A stretch of DNA of 64,000 bases from a virus: the IMG/VR virus record IMGVR_UViG_3300025577_000005, positions 1 to 64,000 of that record. The stretch is one strand, 5' to 3'. Positions 58,691 through 64,000 of this stretch are shown piece after piece. Each line of letters begins with the position of its first letter. The stretch's first letter is position 1. The notes under the pieces are model-generated. The model was not told the origin of the DNA. It did not search any database and saw only the letters and a program-made list of their open reading frames with translations. The position numbers were made by a program, and so were the translations under genes.

Positions 58691-58728
58691 CATGAATCTA
58701 ATATATCACCGATTCATGGTAATGTCAA
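58691..58728 (-). promoter_or_regulatory. Strong sigma-70 promoter with palindromic operator
   Basis: TTGACA (58723-58728), a 17-bp spacer, and TATATT (58700-58705) make a near-consensus promoter for the operon ending at 54882. A perfect inverted repeat CATGAATC ... GATTCATG (58691-58698 and 58711-58718) brackets the -10, as an operator would. Confidence 0.85.
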
Positions 58729-58759
58729 GCATCTGAACCGGTTTGCCGACTGGCACACT

Positions 58760-59176
58760 CTATTCCTCATTTAACCACTGATCATATAGCCTTACTTCTT
58801 CCTTCCGTGCCTCAATTTCATGTGGTTGATCCCAATAATCATAATTCTCCACCGGTTCCTGACAATACCTCATTTTTCCATGATGAAACCGCAGAGAACC
58901 ACCTACCCACTGTGCCAGATGAGTCAGTTCATGAAAAAGAGTTTTTATATACATCTCCTCAGACATACGTGCCTGAAGTTCAATCAAGAAGTGTCGTGGC
59001 CGATAATCATTACCAATCACATCACAATACCCAACAACACCATCACGTTTGAGACCTTTATGTTCAATCTCTACCACAATTTTGTGTCGTGGGAAAAATT
59101 CACTCAAAAACCAATGGGCAATATCCTCACACCGTTTTTGAGAATAACCGTATCCACTATGAAAGATGTAAGACAT
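58760..59176 (-). CDS. SprT-like zinc metallopeptidase
   Basis: This 138-residue protein has HELTHLAQW (HExxH, His82, Glu83 and His86) with an acidic residue after it for zinc binding, as in SprT/SprT-like proteases that process DNA-protein crosslinks. FLIELQARMSEEMYIKTLFHELTH is the expected helix before the motif. It is smaller than cellular SprT proteins and lacks a visible zinc ribbon. I start at the ATG (59176) rather than a TTG three codons upstream. Confidence 0.83.
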   Translation of the reverse strand: MSYIFHSGYGYSQKRCEDIAHWFLSEFFPRHKIVVEIEHKGLKRDGVVGYCDVIGNDYRPRHFLIELQARMSEEMYIKTLFHELTHLAQWVGGSLRFHHGKMRYCQEPVENYDYWDQPHEIEARKEEVRLYDQWLNEE

Positions 59177-59234
59177 GTTCCCCAATGTAAAACCCAGATA
59201 AAAGATGATAAGAATAAAAGTTTTTCTTTAGCAG

Positions 59235-59393
59235 TCATGCTGGTGTTACACTCCATTCATCTGTCGGAACCATTGTATTGATAATGTGCTCAACATTTTT
59301 GATTCCATAGACTACAACTTGCTGAGTTGAAGTGTAACCATTTTTCTTCTCACGTTTCCATGAGACAATCCATCGATCAGATGATGCTTTCAT
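59235..59393 (-). CDS. 52-residue small protein (unknown)
   Basis: It starts MKASSDRWIVSWKREKKNG, with TQQVVVYGIKNVEHIINT. The beta-alpha pattern and basic start suggest a small folded protein. The ATG overlaps the preceding stop (TGATG). Confidence 0.7.
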   Translation of the reverse strand: MKASSDRWIVSWKREKKNGYTSTQQVVVYGIKNVEHIINTMVPTDEWSVTPA

Positions 59394-59551
59394 TGTTCAG
59401 TCTCAGAATTTTTTTCTTTGCAAGTACAGACTTCAATCAGTGATCCTAATTTGTTCAGTAAATTCTGATTTAATTCAGGATAATCAGCATCTCCTTTACC
59501 CAGAAGATATACAAGATGCTTTATCTCATTCTTTGTTAGATTTACAATCAT
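59390..59551 (-). CDS. 53-residue helical protein (unknown)
   Basis: It starts MIVNLTKNEIKHLVYLLGKG, continues YPELNQNLLNKLGSLI and ends in a charged tail (CTCKEKNSETEQ). Two predicted helices are visible; this may be a helix-turn-helix fragment, but there is no proof. It is coupled on both sides. Confidence 0.7.
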   Translation of the reverse strand: MIVNLTKNEIKHLVYLLGKGDADYPELNQNLLNKLGSLIEVCTCKEKNSETEQ

Positions 59552-59931
59552 CCGTCACACCATCCCATAATTTCACAACCTTCATCACTTAACATTTCTT
59601 CCTTAATACCATTTGCCTTACATACTTCCCAGTCTTCATAGGTGCAATCACGGAGATACTTTCCATCCTTATCATGCACTGAGGCATATTGTTGAATAGG
59701 AAGATCCCACTTTAATCCCATCTCTTTGTATTCAGCGTAATACTCATCATCCCAAATATCCCAGTCAATGGGTTCTACATCCATACCCTTCTCTAATCCA
59801 TACTTCTCCACACATGCATCAGTCAACCACAAATAACCAGAGTGATTCTGATCCCAATTGTAATACTCACCATCAACCTCATCTAACATATCAAGATCAG
59901 ATTGTTCCGTGAGATCGTATTCGTGTGCCAT
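59548..59931 (-). CDS. 127-residue acidic Trp/Tyr-rich protein (unknown)
   Basis: It starts MAHEYDLTEQSDLDMLDEVD and has an acidic, aromatic body (DVEPIDWDIWDDEYYAEYK). The high net negative charge recalls DNA-mimic or host-enzyme-binding phage proteins, which is inference. It is coupled to the next small gene. Confidence 0.75.
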   Translation of the reverse strand: MAHEYDLTEQSDLDMLDEVDGEYYNWDQNHSGYLWLTDACVEKYGLEKGMDVEPIDWDIWDDEYYAEYKEMGLKWDLPIQQYASVHDKDGKYLRDCTYEDWEVCKANGIKEEMLSDEGCEIMGWCDG

Positions 59932-59967
59932 AATAATTCAGTGTTTAATGAAAAGATTTGGGAATAA

Positions 59968-60336
59968 TCAACGAATGTAAAGATAACCACCTGCCCAATC
60001 ACAGTTCTCCAACACAAACTCACGTTCTTCGATGATTAGCAGATTGAAACGAACACCTTTTGCTGGTGCCTTGTATGATGCTGCCTTGTATACTTCACCA
60101 GTTTTCTTATCAATGAAGGCATGAACTGATTCCGTCTGACCATCGACACACTGCATCACTTTATGATACTTACGACCGGAGATCAGTGCATAAGAATAGT
60201 TACGACCATTTGGATGTTGACGCTGATGAGACTGTTGCAGTGCATCACAAAGCATGAGAGCATACTTGGTGACATTCAACTGAATGGTGTTACGTGCATC
60301 CTGTTGAGCAACGTAGTCAGTGAAAGTGGCAGTCAT
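59968..60336 (-). CDS. 122-residue conserved cyanophage protein (unknown)
   Basis: It starts MTATFTDYVAQQDARNTIQL and has a conserved SGRKYHKVMQ segment and KKTGEVYKAASYKAPAKGVRFN. It closely resembles a small protein often present in cyanomyophages in the same kind of neighbourhood. A perfect TATAAT sits 24 bases upstream. Confidence 0.82.
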   Translation of the reverse strand: MTATFTDYVAQQDARNTIQLNVTKYALMLCDALQQSHQRQHPNGRNYSYALISGRKYHKVMQCVDGQTESVHAFIDKKTGEVYKAASYKAPAKGVRFNLLIIEEREFVLENCDWAGGYLYIR

Positions 60337-60359
60337 GGTGGTTTCCCTTGTATGAACAT

Positions 60360-60387
60360 ATTATAGGGCATCCTGAGAGGGTTTCAG
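60360..60387 (-). promoter_or_regulatory. Sigma-70-type early promoter
   Basis: TATAAT (60360-60365) and CTGAAA (60382-60387), 16 bp apart. The flanking CAGGATGCC is shared with the promoter at 54835-54862. Confidence 0.75.
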
Positions 60388-60402
60388 GATGCATTGGGAC
60401 AC

Positions 60403-60816
60403 TTAGGCAACTGGACCAGCAGGGATTTCCACAGGTTCTGGTGCTACCATATCTTCAAACTGATGCATGTCATAAGCAAACCAGTTACCATTACGGAAGA
60501 TGTAGGAGTATTCTTCACCATCAGAGAAAAACTCTTCCATATCTTTGTCAAGACGTGGTGCATTATCTTCAAGAGATTCACCACGCATAGTATAATACAG
60601 AGCACCAGACTCAGGCAGAGTTTCATTACCCCAACCAGAATTAGTCCAGGTGCAGGACATATCACCACCATCAATCAGTTCTTTTACTTTCTCAACGGTA
60701 TCATAGTTGTCACGCAGAACTTTACCATTGAACGCAGGATATCCATCATAATGACAATAAACAGAAACGATGCTCTCATCTTGAAGTTGGATGCCGATGC
60801 GGGAACGGGTACCCAT
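60403..60816 (-). CDS. 137-residue conserved cyanophage protein (unknown)
   Basis: It starts MGTRSRIGIQLQDESIVSVYCHYDGYPAFNGK, a highly characteristic opening repeated in many cyanomyophages and some other phages. Later segments include LIDGGDMSCTWTNSGWG and YIFRNGNWFAYDM. No function is known to me. It starts right after a composite terminator/promoter. Confidence 0.85.
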   Translation of the reverse strand: MGTRSRIGIQLQDESIVSVYCHYDGYPAFNGKVLRDNYDTVEKVKELIDGGDMSCTWTNSGWGNETLPESGALYYTMRGESLEDNAPRLDKDMEEFFSDGEEYSYIFRNGNWFAYDMHQFEDMVAPEPVEIPAGPVA

Positions 60817-60841
60817 GGTGCCTTTGCTTGATTACCTCTAT

Positions 60842-60870
60842 ATTATAAGGCATAAAAAAGACCCTGTAAG
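60842..60870 (-). promoter_or_regulatory. Sigma-70-type promoter embedded in terminator
   Basis: TATAAT (60842-60847) with CTTACA (60865-60870), 17 bp apart. The -35 lies inside the terminator hairpin of the preceding cp12 gene. Confidence 0.72.
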
Positions 60871-60874
60871 GGTC
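60854..60874 (-). terminator. Rho-independent terminator after cp12
   Basis: GACCCT/AGGGTC stem (6 bp) with a three-base loop is followed by T residues on the minus strand, 28 bases past the cp12 stop. Confidence 0.8.
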
Positions 60875-60901
60875 AGTGTGACACTTCTCAAACTGTCTCA
60901 A

Positions 60902-61129
60902 TCAGTCTTCATAAACCAAACATTCGGGTTCTGATGGGTTCTGATCACAGAACAACTCAAGGTATGACGGATCGTGATGATCACCTGCTTCAATTTCTTT
61001 CTTATGATGTTCAGCATATTCTTCCAATTCATGTAGTTCACCTTCAATGTGACGACGTTGATTGGGAGAGATCATAGGATTGTCAAGGATTTCTTTGTCC
61101 TTGGCGATGTGAGTTTCGATGTTTTCCAT
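60902..61129 (-). CDS. cp12: CP12, Calvin-cycle inhibitor
   Basis: This 75-residue protein ends YLELFCDQNPSEPECLVYED. This matches the GAPDH-binding C-terminal motif of CP12 (FCxxNPxxxEC-VYxD, Cys61 and Cys70 here). CP12 binds GAPDH and phosphoribulokinase and shuts off the Calvin cycle. Cyanophages use it to shift host carbon flow toward NADPH for nucleotide synthesis. The N-terminal Cys pair found in many cellular CP12s is absent (no Cys before 61), as in other phage and short CP12s. The middle is a helical PNQRRHIEGELHELEE segment. It is clear evidence of a cyanobacterial host. Confidence 0.93.
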   Translation of the reverse strand: MENIETHIAKDKEILDNPMISPNQRRHIEGELHELEEYAEHHKKEIEAGDHHDPSYLELFCDQNPSEPECLVYED

Positions 61130-61150
61130 TGTGCTACTGTTCTTATACTT

Positions 61151-61306
61151 TTATTTATTTTGACTTTTTGCCTTTTCTACCAAATAATGAGCAAGAGCTT
61201 CCATTCTTTCAGGATGAATTGCACGTATATCTGCCTCTTTTAGGGCAATTTTCATGCTTTTTTCCTCCATTTCGGTCAATTTCTTGCCGTTTTTTGGTAA
61301 AGTCAT
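61151..61306 (-). CDS. 51-residue helical Lys-rich protein (unknown)
   Basis: I start at MTLPKNGKKLTEMEEK (61306); the longer frame is less likely. The core ALKEADIRAIHPERMEALAHYLVEK forms a helical hairpin. The small basic helical form suggests a DNA- or protein-binding role, unproven. Confidence 0.68.
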   Translation of the reverse strand: MTLPKNGKKLTEMEEKSMKIALKEADIRAIHPERMEALAHYLVEKAKSQNK

Positions 61307-61380
61307 AGATTTCTTTCGGTGTGTTGATATTCTAACATTAGAATCCAATATTATCTAGGAATTTAAGTTTTTATTCACAT

Positions 61381-61611
61381 TTATTCATCAGTATTAAACC
61401 AAGAGTCAAAGATGCCACTATCTCCAGGATTACGATTTTCAAGTTTATCAAGAATTTCATCAGTAGAGATAACTGATTCTATTTTACTTATCATCTCTGC
61501 AATATTGTTGCAAACCATTGGTCTTTCTTGCCTTGCCGCAAATGCAAGTGCATTGCGAAGTGATTGTTCTGCTTCTTTGAGTGATGCTTCGACTGATTCT
61601 GAGAGTGCCAT
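61381..61611 (-). CDS. 76-residue conserved small protein (unknown)
   Basis: It begins MALSESVEASLKEAEQSLRNALAFAARQE. It is a helical protein; a very similar beginning is common in small cyanophage proteins of unknown role. I start at the ATG at 61611, not the earlier in-frame ATG that overlaps the previous gene. Confidence 0.78.
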   Translation of the reverse strand: MALSESVEASLKEAEQSLRNALAFAARQERPMVCNNIAEMISKIESVISTDEILDKLENRNPGDSGIFDSWFNTDE

Positions 61612-61621
61612 TTTTTTATTA

Positions 61622-61777
61622 TTAAGAGTCAAGTTGATCTTTGATTGCTCGATTTACAATTTCCTGAATTTCCTTACTTGTCATACCATTTAAGAACTTC
61701 CAATTAGGATCATCTTTATCCCATTCAAGACTAAAGGTTCCGTCTTTATTCTGGTCTACTTTCAGACTGTCTTTCAT
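61622..61777 (-). CDS. 51-residue small protein (unknown)
   Basis: It starts MKDSLKVDQNKDGTFSLEWD and has WKFLNGMTSKEIQEIVNRA, a likely helix. The opening VxxNxDGTFxLEWDKxDPxW pattern is a familiar small-phage-protein signature. It overlaps the next small gene by 32 bases in another frame. Confidence 0.72.
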   Translation of the reverse strand: MKDSLKVDQNKDGTFSLEWDKDDPNWKFLNGMTSKEIQEIVNRAIKDQLDS

Positions 61778-61898
61778 TTTTCTTTAATTGCTTTCTAATC
61801 ATTTTAGCATATAAAACTTCTTCTTGAGAATACCATTCAGGATGTTTTTTAGATCTTTTGATAATTTTTTTTGTTGCTTTTTTGTCGGATAAATCCAC
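61746..61898 (-). CDS. 50-residue very basic protein (GTG start)
   Basis: It begins GTG and reads MDLSDKKATKKIIKRSKKHP, then EWYSQEEVLYAKMIRKQLKK. The KKHPEWYSxEEVxYAKM core is a recurring small-protein pattern in cyanophages. No ATG occurs in the frame, so GTG is the likely start. It is very basic and may bind nucleic acid. Confidence 0.62.
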   Translation of the reverse strand: MDLSDKKATKKIIKRSKKHPEWYSQEEVLYAKMIRKQLKKNERQSESRPE

Positions 61899-61949
61899 TT
61901 TAAGATTTGTTTGGATGTTTTAAGTATTTAACACTTTAACCTTCATATA

Positions 61950-62204
61950 CTAAAGTTTACCACTAACTATGCCACTATTCACTACTCTAGTGCTACCTTC
62001 AGGCCAACCTTCTTGTTCACACTTAAGGTGCCATCGTGTCATAATAGTCACATTTTCTTTAATGGCACCAGTGAGCATTTGACGACCATCTTTGGTCATA
62101 GAAGAAAACAAACCATAACGAGTTGCCCAAACATAGAAACACTCGTCAATAAGTTCGGCACCTTCTGGTATAATGACTTCTGGTTTTGTATCAGTCTGAA
62201 TCAT
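61950..62204 (-). CDS. 84-residue conserved small protein (unknown)
   Basis: It begins MIQTDTKPEVIIPEGAELID. The body has CFYVWATRYGLFSSMTKDG and a C-terminal RVVNSGIVSG. GAAGAG precedes the ATG at 62204 inside the upstream gene's end. Function is unknown. Confidence 0.75.
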   Translation of the reverse strand: MIQTDTKPEVIIPEGAELIDECFYVWATRYGLFSSMTKDGRQMLTGAIKENVTIMTRWHLKCEQEGWPEGSTRVVNSGIVSGKL

Positions 62205-62418
62205 TGTTCTCTTCGGGTGGTTTTTTATTAAATCCAAAAGGTCCTACTTTAGTTTCAGATCTTTTCTTCATAACAACACCAGCAAGAGACTCCATAATTT
62301 TAAGGATGTCTTCTGCCTTAGCACCTTCACCAAGTTCTTTGGCAACATAAAAATACTTATCAAAGAACTCTTGACTGTGCTCTTTATAGTCTTCGACTGT
62401 GATTGGTTGATCTTTCAT
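62191..62418 (-). CDS. 75-residue helical protein (unknown)
   Basis: It starts MKDQPITVEDYKEHSQEFFDKYFYVAKELG, continues with an EDILKIMESLAGVVMKK helix and ends in a Lys/Pro/acidic tail. It overlaps both neighbours. Function is unknown. Confidence 0.75.
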   Translation of the reverse strand: MKDQPITVEDYKEHSQEFFDKYFYVAKELGEGAKAEDILKIMESLAGVVMKKRSETKVGPFGFNKKPPEENNDSD

Positions 62419-62693
62419 TTAAATTTACCGAGTGCTTCTTCTTCAAGTTTAACAAGAATTCTTCTTGATTGTTCCTTTTTGATTTTATTGTAAATGGATT
62501 CATGACGACGGATCTCTCCACCCATCGAACAATTTTTCTCCATTTCACTTACATAAAACTCCAATTGAAGAAGTTCCATATCTTCAAAATCAAGTTTTGC
62601 TTCCTTGATGTTGTTCATTCTTTTCTTGTACCTTTCCAGTCCATCTTTCATTAATTGATCATATTCGTCGTCATTCATAAATTGATCGCTCAT
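62415..62693 (-). CDS. 92-residue coiled-coil-type protein (unknown)
   Basis: It starts MSDQFMNDDEYDQLMKDGL. Long charged helices (RYKKRMNNIKEAKLDFEDME, KKEQSRRILVKLEEEAL) suggest a coiled coil. Short coupled gene in a run of similar ones. Function is unknown. Confidence 0.74.
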   Translation of the reverse strand: MSDQFMNDDEYDQLMKDGLERYKKRMNNIKEAKLDFEDMELLQLEFYVSEMEKNCSMGGEIRRHESIYNKIKKEQSRRILVKLEEEALGKFK

Positions 62694-62848
62694 TTTCCTC
62701 CTGTATCATAGTTTAGTTGATCATCTTGCTCTTTGAGTTTAGCACGTCTCACTCTATCATGAAGTTGCTTGAGTGCTTCAGTAACCTCAGGAGTTTCTTC
62801 CCACTCCCAAGTTTCACCACCCTTTCCAGTAAATTCTTTTTTAGTCAT
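62690..62848 (-). CDS. 52-residue small protein (unknown)
   Basis: It begins MTKKEFTGKGGETWEWEETPEV and continues TEALKQLHDRVRRAKLKE. The start overlaps the upstream stop and its stop overlaps the next ATG. No family recognised. Confidence 0.7.
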   Translation of the reverse strand: MTKKEFTGKGGETWEWEETPEVTEALKQLHDRVRRAKLKEQDDQLNYDTGGK

Positions 62849-62973
62849 GGATTTAAAGTTTTGTAGACAGCAGAGATACTCATGTGCCCGTGAATGTATC
62901 CTGCAAGGATTATAGCAAAGACGGACAGAAATATCAAGCCCGTTGCGATTAGGTTAGGCAACGGTGAGATCAT
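62845..62973 (-). CDS. 42-residue single-span membrane protein
   Basis: A clear transmembrane segment (LIATGLIFLSVFAIILAGYI) is followed by a short tail. I take the ATG at 62973; an upstream ATG (63033) would give a longer N-terminus but overlaps the next gene more. Small phage membrane protein, function unknown. Confidence 0.62.
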   Translation of the reverse strand: MISPLPNLIATGLIFLSVFAIILAGYIHGHMSISAVYKTLNP

Positions 62974-63202
62974 TAATTGTGTATTTGTTTTTTCTGAGTT
63001 TGTATCGTTTAATGTGTGCTTGTCTGTGTTCATTACAATCAAAATGGCAGATTCGATCTTCATTTCCGTCCCTGTATTCTAATCGATAAGGGAATGCTTT
63101 AAATGGATGCATTTCTTCAGGTGTTAGATTCTTTTTCTTGGGAGTTTTTGTTGAACTCTTTGCCTTCGCTTTGCGAGTTGTAGTAGTCTTCTTTGCTGGC
63201 AT
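62954..63202 (-). CDS. 82-residue basic protein (unknown)
   Basis: It begins MPAKKTTTTRKAKAKSSTK, a Lys-rich tail like that of some DNA-binding proteins. After it comes PFKAFPYRLEYRDGNEDRICHFDC and HRQAHIKRYKLRKNKYTI. The Arg/Lys content suggests nucleic-acid binding. The start at 63202 is preferred over one three codons upstream. Confidence 0.72.
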   Translation of the reverse strand: MPAKKTTTTRKAKAKSSTKTPKKKNLTPEEMHPFKAFPYRLEYRDGNEDRICHFDCNEHRQAHIKRYKLRKNKYTINDLTVA

Positions 63203-63263
63203 TTTTCTCAATCATTTTTTCGTGTTGTTGAGCACCTAAGTTGTCTAAAAAATCATTCATCAT
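63117..63263 (-). CDS. 48-residue protein (tentative)
   Basis: The ATG overlaps the preceding stop and the frame reads MMNDFLDNLGAQQHEKMIEKN. The second half runs inside the 82-residue gene. It may be a real short gene or chance. Confidence 0.35.
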   Translation of the reverse strand: MMNDFLDNLGAQQHEKMIEKNASKEDYYNSQSEGKEFNKNSQEKESNT

Positions 63264-63472
63264 TTGAAACCTTTTACTTCTTTTTTATCTAGCACATCAA
63301 TATGAGAGAGAAAAGATGTTGGAGTATTCCACCAGATTGATTGTGCTTCTTCCCATGATTCTACTGTAAGAGACTTACCATCAGTTTTTGTAACTTTATA
63401 GTGATGTCGATCATAAGGTTCACTGGATGATTCTGTAAAGAACAATGGGTCGGAGGGATCAATTAAACTCAT
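63260..63472 (-). CDS. 70-residue conserved small protein (unknown)
   Basis: It starts MSLIDPSDPLFFTESSSEPYDRHHYKVTKTDGKSL. The middle has EAQSIWWNTPTSFLSHIDVLDKKE, a pattern common in cyanophages. Function is unknown. It is coupled to both neighbours. Confidence 0.78.
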   Translation of the reverse strand: MSLIDPSDPLFFTESSSEPYDRHHYKVTKTDGKSLTVESWEEAQSIWWNTPTSFLSHIDVLDKKEVKGFK

Positions 63473-63882
63473 GGCATTTTCATAATTTGGGTTGTAACTT
63501 CTTGATGTCTTAGATACAATTTAATAAAGCATCTTGCCATTACTTTCATTGTATCAAGATCTTCACAGTTCTCAATTTCTCTGGATAGTTTTTCATATTC
63601 AAAGAGTTTAGATGTGGTCTCTAACTGTATGCTATCTGGATCCATGTCTTTTAGATATTCTAAACTACTATTTACCCCAGAATCTTTCAGTTCAAAGCAT
63701 ACTGAGTTAAACCATCCCTCCTTATTGTAAAGTTTTATTTTCGTATGTTGAGAACGAACATCCACTTTTTCAATAATATATTCTTTACCAATTATAAGAT
63801 GTGAAGTGGGATCATCATTGTTTCCCCATCTTATTTGCTCTTCAGAGCATCCCGTGTATTCTATAACATCATTCTTTTTCAT
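63469..63882 (-). CDS. 137-residue conserved small protein (unknown)
   Basis: It starts MKKNDVIEYTGCSEEQIRWG. The N-terminal half is a beta barrel-like region (YIIEKVDVRSQHTKIKLYN), followed by helices (SKLFEYEKLSREIENC). It overlaps both neighbours. No family recognised. Confidence 0.74.
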   Translation of the reverse strand: MKKNDVIEYTGCSEEQIRWGNNDDPTSHLIIGKEYIIEKVDVRSQHTKIKLYNKEGWFNSVCFELKDSGVNSSLEYLKDMDPDSIQLETTSKLFEYEKLSREIENCEDLDTMKVMARCFIKLYLRHQEVTTQIMKMP

Positions 63883-64000
63883 TTGTAATCATGCGATCTA
63901 TTGCGATTAAAGTATCATAAGGAATCCATGCAGGATTTTCATCATCAAACTGAACCTGAACTTCCTTCACACTCTTTTCTAAGAACTTGGAATAAGAAGT
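63869..64000 (-). CDS. C-terminal part of a gene entering from the right edge
   Basis: Only 43 residues and the stop are visible. The frame contains VKEVQVQFDDENPAWIPYD and ends RMITNEKE. No start is inside the window. It overlaps the next ATG by a few bases. The visible part is too short to name. Confidence 0.65.
   Translation of the reverse strand, partial: TSYSKFLEKSVKEVQVQFDDENPAWIPYDTLIAIDRMITNEKE

Overview
This window is a piece of the genome of a T4-like myovirus that infects cyanobacteria (a marine Synechococcus or Prochlorococcus cyanomyophage). Three lines of evidence support this. The structural genes are recognisable T4 orthologs (uvsW, uvsY, gp23, 22, 21, 20, 19, 18, 17, 16, 15, 14, 13, 8, 6, 25) in the conserved T4 order. 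There is a CP12 Calvin-cycle regulator gene. The DNA is A+T-rich, with many tiny genes that overlap by a few bases. Every gene I can support is on the minus strand, so transcription runs from position 64000 toward position 1. The exact phage or host species cannot be read from the sequence alone.

Region 1 (1-42.8 kb) is the late virion module plus recombination genes. From right to left: gp25 and gp6 (baseplate wedge), a 3986-residue protein in the gp7 position with a YHYH-type domain, gp8, a 2482-residue DUF4815-type baseplate/tail protein, three small genes, the neck proteins gp13, gp14 and gp15, small terminase gp16, a Cys/Lys-rich protein, large terminase gp17, sheath gp18, tube gp19, portal gp20, a gp67-like core protein, protease gp21, scaffold gp22, capsid gp23, a gp3-like protein, uvsY, and uvsW (cut off by the window edge). 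T4-type late promoters (TATAAATA or close variants) stand in front of gp25, gp8, a small structural gene, gp18, gp67, gp22 and gp23. A UUCG-loop terminator follows gp23.

Region 2 (42.6-49.2 kb) is a patchwork of small genes. It includes a glycosyltransferase, an AbrB-like and a HicA-like small protein, a compact nucleotidyltransferase with ligase-type motifs, and a run of small acidic proteins, some of them behind a repeated promoter/leader cassette. It ends in a 419-bp gene-free stretch with three DnaA-box-like 9-mers spaced 21-22 bp, a tandem 32-bp direct repeat, palindromes and an AT-rich block. I regard this as a candidate replication origin.

Region 3 (49.2-54.9 kb) carries three putative 2-oxoglutarate/Fe(II) oxygenases around a glycine-rich fibre/adhesin-like gene, two related Cys-rich proteins, and a translationally coupled run of small unknown genes.

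Region 4 (54.9-58.8 kb) looks like a phage restriction-modification-type operon. It holds a PD-(D/E)XK-like protein, an unknown protein, and an adenine methyltransferase split into two permuted genes. A near-consensus sigma-70 promoter with a perfect palindrome over its -10 element precedes it.

Region 5 (58.8-64 kb) is a field of small early genes, including a SprT-like metallopeptidase and cp12. Several are driven by host-type promoters with a perfect TATAAT.
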